64,000 nt of DNA from Arion vulgaris (GCA_020796225.1 CM036756.1:56574616-56638615); one strand, 5' to 3'; numbered from the stretch's first letter, positions 46,190-56,369 are shown. Notes: a model not told the origin generated them from the sequence alone. Made by a program: numbers and translations.

Positions 46190-46790
46190 AACTTTTTCGT
46201 TGCTTTGGTATTAATGTAGAATTTGTATAACAATTTTTTAAAGATTATGACTTAGAATAGTAGAAAAAATTAGTAAAAAAAAAAAAGTCAGCAGCGTTGC
46301 CATGGAAACAATACAAAATGGCCGCTAGACAAAATTTCAAATTCCTAAGGCTCTGAAGTTAATGAATATAAATGAATTCTGTTTTCACTCTAAGGTGAGC
46401 AATTGTAATATCTACAAAATTACACATTCTTTTAGGATATATTAAATATTACATTTTTTATGAATTTTTGTGTAAACACACCCTCCAAAAACAGCTTTTT
46501 TGACCAAATTTTGATGGAATTTTCCCAAAATTTATAAAAATTTTAATATTTAATATATCCTAAAATCATGTGTAATTTGAATTAACAATTGCTTATTGTA
46601 AATTGATACACAAGATTCTTCATATTACATTAAGATTCAGAATTGTCAACAATTTGAAATTTTTTTTTGGCTAAACCATTACTAGTTTCTAACATATGAC
46701 ATTTTTTTTACTAATTTTTTTCTACTATTCAAGTCATATCTTCTAAATGTTATCAAATTTTGATATTAATTTAGAAACAACGAAGGATTC
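46190..46790. mobile_element. fold-back element (long inverted repeat MITE)
   Basis: Outer arms: TTGACTTAGAATAGTAGAAA-type wording at 46245-46280 pairs with CTACTATTCAAGTCATATCT at 46722-46742. Inner arms: ACACATTCTTTTAGGATATA (46427) pairs with TATATCCTAAAATCATGTGT (46553). The whole about 600 bp could fold on itself. AT-rich and non-coding, in CROT intron 2. Confidence 0.7.
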
Positions 46791-46977
46791 TGATTTTCAG
46801 ACGATCTAAGAGCAGCATTTTAGAATTACTATGCCTTGCAGTTTTAGCTATCCAGACTGCACAGTGACTTCTTGTTTACTGATGTATTATTTGATAGTTA
46901 AAGATGGCAGTATCTTTATGAGTTTCTCTTATTTAGAATTCATCAGAAAACATACATTCTATTGTAAATATTTACAG

Positions 46978-47105
46978 GGAGAAGCAAAAGCCTATAAAAG
47001 ATGGGAAAGGAAGACCTCAGTGCATGTATCAGTTCAGGAGTATCTTTAACACATGTAATATCCCAGGTGTTCATAGAGATAGTTTGGTTCATTACTTCAA
47101 AACTG
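46978..47105 (+). CDS. CROT: CROT-like exon 3
   Basis: Acceptor TTTACAG precedes 46978 and donor GTAAGC follows 47105. One base completes the Lys codon from exon 2. The exon then reads EKQKPIKDGKGRPQCMYQFR and SIFNTCNIPGVHRDSLVHYF. The QFRSIFNTCNIPG motif is the conserved QxRxLFxTCxxPG signature of this family, part of the CoA/carnitine tunnel wall in known structures. No internal stop or shift is seen. One base is left over at the end and is completed by exon 4. Confidence 0.88.
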
Positions 47106-47184
47106 GTAAGCGCAAACTGCTTTCATGTGACTTCTGTGTGTTCTGTTAAATGTGTTTTTATTCTCTCTCTCATGTACTGTCTAG

Positions 47185-47397
47185 TATGGGTTAGGAGATC
47201 ATAAACGTCTGCAAGGGTTTGGATTAAAGATTGGAGTGGCCAGAAAAGAACAGCACAACAGGTATATGAATAGGCTCATCAATCAACATCGAGCTGGTAC
47301 AGTTAGTCATTGGACGCTGTTAGAGTTATTGCGAAGATCTGAGCACCTACGGGCATGTCCAGATTGCATTGAAGATATTCCAAAGCTGGAGAACTGA
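47185..47397 (+). CDS. terminal-exon-like ORF of unknown gene, nested in CROT intron 3
   Basis: A 70-codon open frame ends in TGA at 47395-47397. It directly follows a strong acceptor: a pyrimidine-rich run (ATTCTCTCTCTCATG region) and CTAG at 47181-47184. The protein starts YGLGDHKRLQGFGLKIGVAR and ends CPDCIEDIPKLEN; it is basic, with no repeat character. I do not recognise the family. It does not align to carnitine acyltransferases, and joining it to exon 3 (one base left over) would put it out of frame. It could be the last exon of another gene, an alternative last exon, or a retained piece of a processed gene. No AATAAA was seen close downstream. Confidence 0.4.
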   Translation, partial: YGLGDHKRLQGFGLKIGVARKEQHNRYMNRLINQHRAGTVSHWTLLELLRRSEHLRACPDCIEDIPKLEN

Positions 47398-47399
47398 AA

Positions 47400-48140
47400 C
47401 TTCTGCAACTTTCATTCCTGAGTGTTGTTAACCAGTTTTGTTATAGTTTGTTCCAAAATTTGTGATCATCGATCTACCGACCGATATAAAATCATCCCCA
47501 TGACATAGATTCTTGATTTTTACATTTTTATATAGGTAACAGTGACAACCTTCCAAAAGTATTTTTTGCCCACCCAAACCTTTCGTTCTGTCATACGTTA
47601 TTACTATAATTACAGCGATGTTGATTAGGTATACTTGTCGAAATTTTACTGTACGATTGTCAAGTTTGTCTATAACTAAGCATTTTCGTGTTCCACATGC
47701 AATTCAGTGCAAGTCAAAATCGGGAATCCCGTGGAATTAATCAGTTCACAATGTTTCCTACCGATTGTCATTGGTGTATATACTAACATTTACTTTCATT
47801 TATAGAAGTGGAAGGTATTATTTGTTCACTATGTCACCTTTCTTTTTATAATTTGTAATAGGGATACACCTTTGCAAACATTCGCCACCATTTTGTGTAT
47901 TAATGTAAATTCTAAACTTTCTTTACCATTTTGTTGTGCTTATGCAAAGTTATATTTAAAAAAACGTTTTTGCATCAACTAAGCTACCTACCATTTAGTT
48001 AAACATGAATTCGTAAGGTCGTGAGGTATATAAGATTGCATGCATAAAATTACTTTTATCCATTCGGTAGATTTCAGTACAAATTAAACCTCAAGTGTGA
48101 TCAGATTTTGGAACAACTATAGTTTGTTAAAGTTCTCTCT
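47400..48140. other. intronic sequence, no feature seen
   Basis: No repeat family or exon recognised between the orphan terminal exon and the 21-bp minisatellite. Confidence 0.4.
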
Positions 48141-48144
48141 AGAA

Positions 48145-48828
48145 TAGTTAGTTAATTCTCAGCATTAGTTAGTTAATTCTCAGCATTAGTTAGTTCATTC
48201 TCAGCATTAGTTAATTCATTCTCAGCATTAGTTAATTCATTCTCAGCATTAGTTAATTCATTCTCAGCATTAGTTAATTCATTCTCAGCATTAGTTCATT
48301 CATTCTCAGCATTAGTTAATTCATTCTCAGCATTAGTTTGTTCATTCTCAGCATTAGTTAATTCATTCTCGGGAAGTAGTTCATTCATTCTCAGCATTAG
48401 TTAGTTCATTCTCAGCATTACTTAGTTCATTCTCAGCATTAGTTAATTCATTCTCAGCATTAGTTAATTCATTCTCAGCATTAGTTAGTTCATTCTCAGC
48501 ATTAGTTTGTTCATTCTCAGCATTAGTTAATTCATTCTCGGGAAATAGTTCATTCATTCTCAGCATTAGTTAGTTCATTCTCAGCATCAGTTAGTTCATT
48601 CTCAGCATTAGTTAATTCATTCTCAGCATTAGTTAGTTCATTCTCAGCATTAGTTAATTCATTCTCAGCATCAGTTAGTTCATTCTCAGCATTAGTTAAT
48701 TCATTCTCAGCATTAGTTAGTTCATTCTCAACATTATTTCATTCATTCTCAGCATTAGTTAGTTCATTCTCAGCATTAGTTAGTTCATTCTCAGCATTAG
48801 TTAGTTCATTCTCAGCATTAGTTAGTTT
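48145..48828. repeat. 21-bp minisatellite, about 33 copies
   Basis: Unit CTCAGCATTAGTTAATTCATT with T/A and G/A variants. On the minus strand it reads as heptads NAENELT in an open frame. A variant pair (TTCTCGGGAAGTAGTTCATT at 48367 and its near copy at 48535) is 168 bp apart, eight units, showing block duplication. Confidence 0.95.
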
Positions 48829-49179
48829 TTTCTTTCTTCTTTGTTTGCCCGCTATGAATTCAGATGCCTCTTTTTTCAGAGAATTTTGTTTTTCCTCTGT
48901 GTCTCTTTTCTTGTGGATTTCAGAATAAAACTTGATTTGCTAAACTATTAGGATGATTTATTAAAATGAATATTATATACACGTTCCTTGTTAGTAAAAT
49001 TGTCATACTTTTTTAGTCATTCTATTCTGTGTCTCAAGGACATACATAAGGACTTAATTGACTTACAAGTTCAAGATCATTCGCTTAGTATTGGACTTTA
49101 TGTATTTTAATTTCCATATATTTTTCAGTACACTAAAAGTAAAAGCGAAGTTTTCCTTTCGTATTCTTTTTTTTGAGAG

Positions 49180-49500
49180 CTGTAGGAGTGGCAATAAGAG
49201 ACAAACTTAGAAATGAAGAAATCAGAAGACTGAATGCTAAACCAGTTATGCAATTCATAAAAGAACAATAGATTAAATGGTTTGGACACCTGACAAGACT
49301 GTCCAAATATCGACTACCACAGAGAGTCACTCTGAAAATATATAACGAGTACAGAGCAAGAGGAAGACCACACAATAGATGAAGCGATGGCATACAGAAC
49401 AGCCTTAAGAAAATGAATAACAGCTTACAAAGTGCCTTAGAACAAGCACACACAAAATCACTACATTTCCCACCCAACACTTCTATAAAGAAGTAAATAG
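49180..49500 (+). pseudogene. LINE family C C-terminus
   Basis: Frame: RDKLRNEEIRRLNAKPVMQF, IKWFGHLTRLSKYRLPQRVT, YNEYRARGRPHN. Two stops. Same family, reversed, at 62.9-63.3 kb. It ends 80 bp before exon 4. Confidence 0.72.
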
Positions 49501-49582
49501 GAGAAGAGAAGAAAGAGATTTTCATTTTGATATTCTTATCTATTCTTCCATCCTTACAATTGTACCATTTATCGTTTATTAG

Positions 49583-49788
49583 ATCCAGAAGGAAAATGCC
49601 CTTCGCACATCACAGTAGCATCAAAAGGTCATTTTTTCATTATGGACACACTTGATGGGTCTGGAGAGATACTGACACCCCCAGAGCTCCAATTACAACT
49701 ACAGAAAGTTAGAGACCGCAGCTTCCTTTTGGGCGATGCTCAAGGTGTCAATTATCTTACCACAGAAGAACGGACAAGATGGGCTCAG
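49583..49788 (+). CDS. CROT: CROT-like exon 4
   Basis: Acceptor TTTATTAG precedes 49583 and donor GTAACT follows 49788. Two bases complete the codon from exon 3, and 68 codons follow without a break. Readable signatures are PEGKCPSHITVASKGHFFIM, the LTPPELQLQLQKV segment and TTEERTRWAQ. These match the NHIVVLCRGRAFVFD, VTPPELLRQL and TSEERTRWAK segments of CROT. The EERTRWA motif is typical of the whole family. The exon ends in phase 0. Confidence 0.92.
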
Positions 49789-49924
49789 GTAACTGGTATA
49801 TTCAGTATTTACTATCTGAAGTTCTATGATGTGCTGGTCACATATTTGCACATTTGTTTCTGTAACACTGAATTGATGTTAAACATTTGTGATTCATCAT
49901 TGATAGCTGATCTCAGTTAAAAAA

Positions 49925-50180
49925 GAATTATTCATCTCCTCTCCTCATGGAGCATAGAGCCTCAACAGTTGTCCTGAACTTTTTCCTGTATCTAACCATT
50001 TTCTTTATGGCTTCCCAGGATAGTCAAGCATCAATCAGTTCCTCAATAAGACCCCGTCTCCAGGGCTGTTTAGGACACATCCTATTTTCCATTTTCCCTG
50101 TGTGTTCCATTCAAGTGCTTGCCCAGTAACACTCGACTGTGTCTTCTGTAGGGTATGCCTGACCAACCATCATTTTCTCT
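49925..50180 (-). pseudogene. RTE-like LINE 3' end
   Basis: Minus frame: GQALEWNTQGKWKIG after a GHT-like VRHTLQKTQSSVT, then SGQLLRLYAP. The layout matches the C-terminus of the 21.5 kb element, with heavy decay. Confidence 0.55.
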
Positions 50181-50960
50181 TTCTGAACATCATGGTCTTC
50201 TTCTTTTCCACGGGTCTCTTGTTGCCACTTGGTCATACCATCTTGGTCTCTCTCGCCGCACATCTCCACCTAGACTGATGGACCAAATCTTATAATGAAT
50301 TTTACTGTTGCTTTTAGAGACTTCGTCACTCCGACAGCTTCTGCAAAGCTCTGTGTTAACGGGCCAAGTTTCTTTTCTCAGGGCTGCTGACAGTCTTGCA
50401 GTATGTGCTCTGCCGTCATGTCCGCTTTTCACAGTGGCACAGGCTAGTTGTGCCAATCTTAAATTTGTTAAACATGTTGGCCCAGAGTGTTATGGCCGTA
50501 CTGGAGGCAGGATATGACAACTTGTTCACTACGGGACATACCATAGTAGCCATCATTGCTGTTGTGTTGTGGGTGGTCTTTGATCATTTTTATTGTACTG
50601 CCAGCCGATGGTTGTTCTGGCCTCCTCAAAGATGATCTCGTGATCAGTCTCCGGTAGACATCCTACTTTTTTGCTAGCCTATTGGCTTCCTCATTACCGC
50701 TTATGTTGCTGTGTGATGGTATCCATTGAATGACCGTGAGTTTAAGTGAATTTACTAGTACACCGAGTATCGCTTTCAGCTCATTGAGTTCTGTTTTGGC
50801 TGCGGTTTTTAGTGCCGTGATGACCGACAGAGCATCGTGAATGATTGTGCAAGTGCTTCTTAGATTTCGGCTGCTGTTCTTATTGCCTCTGCCCGGTAGT
50901 TGTTTGAAAACTTGCCTGTGCAATCGACTCGTGACGTCACTTTCTTTGAGAGTTTAAGCA
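50180..50960 (-). pseudogene. RNase H-type LINE (family F3)
   Basis: Minus frame: TVIQWIPSHSNISGNEEANR (RNase H end), then the segment reading DHEIIFEEARTTIGW and remnants of FRLRTGHNRLN. Upstream residues IHDALSVITALKTAAKTELN fit the helix before it. Confidence 0.7.
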
Positions 50961-51189
50961 CTATTCCTCCTGTGGTCAATCTTCACCGAAATAGCAAACA
51001 CCTGCTGAGAATATTGTGAAATTACACAAACTCTGTAATTTCAGCAACAAACCTGATCTCCTGCCAAAAATGCACTTGTGTATCCAACAACATGGATTAG
51101 AATCCATGACCTTCATAACACAATGCAAGCTGTTTAAGTTGTTCATATAATTTATGTTACTAACGACATAGAGTTTAATTGAAAGCATT

Positions 51190-51262
51190 AAAAAAAGGAA
51201 CTCTTGTTATACCACTTGATATATAGAGTAATACAGTGTTAAACCCTATTTTTCATTGATAA
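51190..51262 (-). repeat. SINE-C 3' fragment
   Basis: AAGGAACTCTTGTTATACCA and CCCTATTTTTCATTGAT are the reverse of the SINE-C end. It sits 55 bp before exon 5. Confidence 0.5.
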
Positions 51263-51317
51263 CTTTTCTTTTACTGCTAAATGTATATTTTACACATCCT
51301 GTATAATTGTTCAATAG

Positions 51318-51429
51318 GTCCGAAGTCAACTGGTTGCCATACATCCACAAAACAACAGGTTTGGAAAAGATTCAAAGTTCAGTCATTGCTGTTTGCTTAG
51401 AAGATGGAGACGGAGGAGATTTAAGAGAT
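51318..51429 (+). CDS. CROT: CROT-like exon 5, with a one-base frameshift
   Basis: After acceptor CAATAG the exon reads in phase 0 as VRSQLVAIHPQNNR, matching AREYLIGLDPENLALLEKI of CROT. From about 51360 the match moves to the next frame: LEKIQSSVIAVCLEDGDGGD then LRD, before donor GTATGA at 51430. At 112 bases the exon carries one base more than a multiple of three, as expected for a single inserted base near AGGTTTGG (51357-51364). The 3' part (51351 onward) and adjoining intron are present again, decayed, at 51888-52019 beyond a LINE fragment. Confidence 0.82.
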
Positions 51430-51499
51430 GTATGATGAATAACTGTTATTAATTTTTTTTATAGCCATCTGTTTCTCTTAATATAAAAAGTAAGGGGAG

Positions 51500-51887
51500 A
51501 ATATCTCTCTCTCTCTCTCTTTGCCTTTCCCGGGTTGGGGCATAGGCCCTCAACCAACTCATGCCAAGTCTTCCTATCTCTAGCTATCTCCTGTAGCTCC
51601 CTCCAGCTCTTCTTTATATTGTTGATCTCCGCCTCCAAATCTCGCCTCCATGTATTTCTCGGCCTCTCCTTCTTTCGCTGTCCCTGCGGGTTCCAGGCAA
51701 GGACCCTTCTTGTTATATTCCCCTCCGGTTTTCGCAAAGTGTGTCCTATCCAGCGCCAGCGTCTTTTTTTAACCTGTTCGTTCACTGGAATCTGTCTTGT
51801 TCTCTCTATAAGTTCCTCATTTGTGACCCTATCATACCATCTTATTCCCTCTATTCTCTAGACACCAGTTGATGAATGTTTGCAAAC
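51500..51887 (-). mobile_element. RTE-like LINE, 5'-truncated, close kin of 21.5 kb copy
   Basis: Minus frame: NEQVKKRRWRWIGHTLRKPE, then ITRRVLAWNPQGQRKKERPR and SWRELQEIARDRKTWHELVE, almost word for word the 23.1-23.34 kb text and without its shift. A (CT)n tail at 51501-51522 mirrors the (GA)n there. It is flanked by a duplicated stretch of CROT exon 5 and intron. Confidence 0.88.
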
Positions 51888-52019
51888 AAGCTAGGTTTTG
51901 AAGTTAGTTCGTCATGTTTTGCTTAAAGATGGAGAGAGAGATTTAAAGATATGATGAATAACTATCAATTTTTTATAGCCATTGATTTCTTTAATATCAA
52001 AAGTAAGGGAGAATATACT
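51888..52019 (+). pseudogene. decayed duplicate of CROT exon 5 end and intron start
   Basis: TTTTGCTTAAAGATGGAGAG, then GATTTAAAGATATGATGAATAACT and TTTTTTATAGCCATTGATTT follow 51390-51500 step by step with small gaps. The GT donor is lost and the frame has a stop. It is the second side of a 130-150 bp duplication around the LINE. Confidence 0.8.
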
Positions 52020-52084
52020 CTTAATAAAATATTACTGCTCGTTCCCAGAACATGTCGCCATGAACACTAAAAGAGCATTGTTTC

Positions 52085-52480
52085 TCCCAACATTATGCTA
52101 TCAGTGCCAAACCTCTCTTCTTCTTCTTTGCATTCTTCTTTACACCAATTTTTATCACTCTGTGATATGTTTGATCTTTGCTAAGAACGTGTATACGTTG
52201 CACATTGGTTTGGTAGGCCCCTAAAGCATAGACTTCTACACGTTTAGGACATGTGCATCCGATTTCAGCCAAACCTCCTTAGTCGCCTCTTACAACATAC
52301 ATGGCAGGTAACAGTGGTTCTATTCTTTACACCCTAAATTTGGGCCCGCTAAGGCCAAACCTAAATGGTGGTATAAAATGATAGAAGAAAACTGGTCATG
52401 ACAGAGATCAGAGATGAAGTGTCTATGCAGAATGCTGGGAGTATCAAGAAGAGACCGGTTTAGAAATGAAACATTCTATT
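52085..52480 (+). pseudogene. LINE family C piece split by SINE-A
   Basis: CATTATGCTATCAGTGCCAA (before) and GATAGAAGAAAACTGGT with GAGATGAAGTGTC (after) follow 12795-12915. Confidence 0.65.
52115..52353 (-). mobile_element. SINE-A inserted in a LINE
   Basis: Duplication GCCAAACCT at 52106-52114 and 52354-52362. The head CCCGAGTGGTTACCGG is partly lost (GGGCCCGCTAAG). Confidence 0.85.
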
Positions 52481-52539
52481 CCTAGTCTACTTGATTGAAA
52501 AAAGGTACGCATTATTTTCAGTATGGAAACAATTTCTAA

Positions 52540-53530
52540 TGTTATGTTATGCGATCAACGTCATGGCACATTGAGAATTTCCATTCGTGCTCTGTTCTCT
52601 GCTGCAGCAGCCATCCAAAAGTCTGTTTGCTCACCGTACCCATGAGAAGTTGATTAGTATATCTTCTCTGTCTACCATGAAGACGACAGTGTCTTGCATG
52701 TCCAAACTTAACGTAATTCTCGAACTCGTTCAGGTGTCTGAGACTTGCACATGTCACATAAATGAGAGCGATCGCATTGCTGATATCGACTCTGTCCATG
52801 CTTCTGCCTGTTTGAGTTGGGGCATTGTTTGCAAGAAAGTCAGCACGCTCGTTACCTGAACTCAGCATGTCCAGGTGTGTACAGCCAAGACATTTTCTTG
52901 AGATGTGATCTCCGAATGAAGTCCACACATTCCACTTGCAGACTTCCAGAGAAATCTTTGAAGCATATTCATCGAGTCTGATATGATAATCGTATGGGTT
53001 ACATGTTTCTCAGCCACCCATGACAGAGCCCTGGAGACGGATGTGATTTTCATAGTCATGCTCGATGTCGTTTGAAGCGCCGCAGTCCTCATTAAGTGTG
53101 CTACCGTTTCATTGTGCTGAATAAGCCCACTATGATCTAGTTCGCGTCTGACAGAGCCATCTGTATAAATAATGATATCACTTGGATGGGAGTGCTGATC
53201 CACAAGTGCAAGAATCTCCGCATTGACGACGTCCAGGGTCTATTCTCTACAGCAGCATCCAAGTGTACTGACAACCTTGGTGTAATCAATCATAACCTCT
53301 GATATAGGCATCCATTCTTCCCCATGCCTCAGCTCATCTAGAGTACAGAGCTGTTTAATAACATCCTCGGCTATCCAGGATCTGCCTCTCTTCAGTCGCC
53401 TGCCCTTGTTTTTATTTCTCAATTTGTGCAGAGGATGATTTGTGTCTTCAGAAATTCTCAGATAAGCTTTTACCTGTGAGACTTTGTGTCTCATGGCCAT
53501 CATTGGCAAGCCAAGGACAAATTTCTAATC
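52540..53530 (-). pseudogene. RNase H-bearing LINE (family F1), 3' part
   Basis: Minus frame: MAMRHKVSQVKAYLRISEDT, the linker (WIAEDVIKQLCTLDELRHGE), then IIIYTDGSVRRELDHSGLIQ with the catalytic TDGS kept, TIIISDSMNMLQ, and after a shift GNERADFLANNAPTQTGRSM. Compared with 27.48-28.71 kb it keeps TD but is shifted after the LQ near 52950. Confidence 0.83.
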
Positions 53531-53768
53531 ATCATAGGAGACCTCAAGCTGACTGCCCAGTTTGTGGTCACAGTAGATTAAGCGCATAACCAGAGTTTGC
53601 TGAAGGAGAATAAGATGAACTCAACAGGGAAAGTCTGAACTTTGATGCCGGTACCAAATCCTCTATGAAAAAAATACATTACAAACTCCTGATGTTATGA
53701 TAATTCAGTATATTTTAATGAGCCATTACAGTCTCTGCAAATTGGAATGTATTTTTGTTTGATTTCAG

Positions 53769-53870
53769 CTTGCAAACAAAGCTTTATTAGGCTGTGGTGA
53801 CAACAGATGGTGGGACAAAGGGTTATCTTGTGGCATATATGAGAATGGATTAAGCATATCCAATGCAGAT
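53769..53870 (+). CDS. CROT: CROT-like exon 6
   Basis: Acceptor GATTTCAG precedes 53769 and donor GTATGT follows 53870. The 34 intact codons read LANKALLGCGDNRWWDKGLS and CGIYENGLSISNAD. This matches the conserved ...GDxxxRWxDKSxxLIxxxNGxxxxxxDH region that leads into the active-site histidine. The exon ends in phase 0 exactly before the histidine codon. It is followed within 130 bp by a 32-bp minisatellite. Confidence 0.88.
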
Positions 53871-53999
53871 GTATGTGTTAATTTAATGAAATATTTTCTA
53901 TCCTTTGCTGCAATAATGACTGTAGCTTTCTATTGCCTATCTTCTGCACTTTGTCAAAATACCTTATATTTCTGAGCTATAGCGGTAGACATGGTCATC

Positions 54000-54680
54000 A
54001 CAGATTAGAATGGTGGTCAACAACTTGCAGTGTGAAAATGGAGATTATTACAAAATAACATCCAACGTGAGAATGGAGATTACAAGACAACTCCCACTGT
54101 GAGGATGGAGATTTCAAGAAACTTCCACTGAGAATGGAGATTACAAGACACCTCCCACTGTGAAAATGGAGATTGTTACAAAATAACATCCAACGTGAGG
54201 ATGGAGATTACAAGACAACTCCCACTATGAGAATGGAGATTTCAAGACAACTCCCACTGTGAGAATGGAGATTTCAAGACAAGCTGTCGGGATAGAGATG
54301 CGATTGGCAAGACAACCTCAGTGTGATAACAGAGGTTACAAGACAACCTCCAGTGTGATAACAGAGGTTACAAGACAACCTCCAGTGTGATAACAGAGGT
54401 TACAAGACAACTCTCAGTGAGATTATGGAGATTGCTAGACAACCTCCAGTATGATAACAGAGGTTACAAGACAACCTCCAGTGTGATAAGAGGTTACAAG
54501 ACAACCTCCAGTGTGATAAGAGGTTACAAGACAGCCTAAAGTGTGATAAAAGAGGTTGCAAGACAGCCTCCAGTGTGATAATAGAGGTTACAAGACAACC
54601 TCCAGTGTGATAAAAGAGGTTGCAAGACAACCTCCAGTGTGATGAATAGGTTACAGAGACAACCTCCAGTGTGATGATAA
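54000..54680 (+). repeat. minisatellite, about 32 bp unit, some 20 copies
   Basis: Two unit types: GTGAGAATGGAGATTACAAG (54000-54290) and CAACCTCCAGTGTGATAACA then GAGGTTACAAGA (54300-54680). Two more units at 55000-55062 follow an unrelated 320 bp block. In CROT intron 6. Confidence 0.93.
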
Positions 54681-55000
54681 TAATAGCCGTCCATCGCAAA
54701 CAATGATGACAACAATCTCAGACATGTGCTGTTGCATCTCTCTGGTGTGTGCGGAGGTGACTGTAGAGTCCAATCTAGAACAGAATCCCTGACCACAGGT
54801 GGGCATACATGATCAAGGTTAGACATGTGCGTGTTGTGTGCTCTGTCTTTTCCCGCTACTCGTTTTCTCTGTGACTCAACAATACGATGATTCTCAGCTA
54901 TTCGGGTTCCTCTTGTTGTTACAGCGCCACATTTGGCGATCTTCCCAGGGATTCCCAGCACGTATTGTCTATATCGAAACATTTCAGAGACACTTTAAGA
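54681..55000 (-). other. unclassified block inside the minisatellite
   Basis: The minus frame is open (FRYRQYVLGIPGKIAKCGAV onward, about 95 codons before the array). I do not recognise it. It may be an inserted repeat. Confidence 0.35.
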
Positions 55001-55269
55001 TAATAGAGGTTAGAAGACAACCTCCAGTGTGATAATGGAGGTTAGAAGACAACTCTCAGTGTTAATTTAATGGAAGACAGATGAAAAGCAGAGTCCTACA
55101 ACATGTGAAATTTATGACTGTAGAACCCACCACATGTACAACGGAGTGAACATACTGGGAAGTGTTCGGATAAAAAAAGTATCTTATGGCTCTTGCAAAA
55201 TAAAAGAATAACTAACACCATTGTAATGAAAAGTTGAGTCACAAAGCTAATACAAGTGTATAAGAAAAT

Positions 55270-55745
55270 ACTTTCCATACTTACTAAATTATGGCATCCA
55301 GGCACTAAAACAAATCATTCATTTGACCTGTTGATAAAGCGACTTCTTTCAGTCATCCTGTTTCTAAATTTTGGGACTATCTTCATTGGATGGCTCGCGA
55401 CTTTTCTACCAATGTCAGTACTTTCGTATCTCTGCATCATCTCAGTGCTTGTATCTAATCTTTCTCTCCATCTCTGCGATAGGTGTTGATTTCTTTTCTT
55501 CAGTGATTACCCATAGCACTTGGTTTTGCACTTTATCCAGCTTACATAATGCCGTAATTGATGCTGGACACCATTCAGCTGACCCATATTTCAGGCGTGG
55601 CTGCATGCCCTGCTGGTAAGCATTGATAAGTATTTTCTGGCTGGCTTCATATGTGGTCTCACTTATTTCTCATGATGGCTAACTTCATCCTGGCCTTTGA
55701 TGCTGCTTTGTTGATGTGCTGTGTAAACCTATCATCACATGTAAC
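55270..55745 (-). pseudogene. I/Jockey-like LINE, RT thumb part
   Basis: Minus frames: FTQHINKAASKARMKLAIM, ASQKILINAYQQGMQPRLKY, GSAEWCPASITALCKLDKVQ. This is the thumb wording of I/Jockey-type RTs (YxxxVRPxLEYGSxxW...LDKVQNxALR). Shifted twice. Confidence 0.7.
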
Positions 55746-55827
55746 TCAGGGACAGGTAGGTTGTCTTCAACTTGCATCATACCTTATTATAAAAATTATT
55801 AATAATGTGTGTTTTCTGTGTTTTGCT

Positions 55828-56062
55828 GGGCACCGCAACGGGAGCAAAGAATATTAGTACTGCAAACTACAAGGCATGTCGAAGAGGCGACTAAGTAGGG
55901 GCCTAGGAAACTACCTAGTAAATAAAAAGGCAGCAGAAATTGATGTGCTAGCCTACTTATAGGCGCTAACTGTCAAACGTCTATCATTCTTAGGCTCAGA
56001 ACACATACAAATCACAAAGAGTGGTTTAACAAGATATGGAGCATTCGAAGGAGAAGAATAGT
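55828..56062 (+). mobile_element. SINE-B
   Basis: Sense copy, GGGAGCAAAGAATATTAGTA to GCATTCGAAGGAGAAGAA. It ends about 75 bp before exon 7. Confidence 0.8.
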
Positions 56063-56134
56063 TTGTAACTTGTGAATTAAATTATTCTGTCAAAATATTA
56101 ATCATGAAGAATTTGTACAAATTTGTTAATATAG

Positions 56135-56216
56135 CACACACCAGCAGAAGGCATCATGATGGTCTATATCACCAATTATACCGTGCAAGCTACTAGACTG
56201 TCAGGGAAAGTGGCAG
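56135..56216 (+). CDS. CROT: CROT-like exon 7, starts with the catalytic His codon
   Basis: Acceptor GTTAATATAG precedes 56135 and donor GTAATT follows 56216. The exon reads HTPAEGIMMVYITNYTVQAT then RLSGKVA. Joined to exon 6 it gives NADHTPAEG, the family DHxxxDG/EG active-site motif whose histidine acts as general base in acyl transfer. Hence the first codon CAC (56135-56137) is the predicted catalytic residue. The exon is 27 codons plus one base; that extra base does not fit the start of exon 8 (see exon 8). Confidence 0.8.
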
Positions 56217-56369
56217 GTAATTTATATTCTGTTGGTTTGTCAGTTTTCTGTGCACAAAGAGAACAAAATTAATTTAGCTAGAATATCTCAATAGTTTATG
56301 ACTGCGTGCTATATTTCTTTCTTTTTCTTGCGTTCACCCTCTATGAATTCAGGTGCCTGGTATGAGAAA

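Noticed and set aside
48381..48566. 61-codon NAENELT repeat protein as a gene
   Set aside because: The frame is simply the minisatellite; there is no start context or flanking coding sequence. Kept only as a finding to test.
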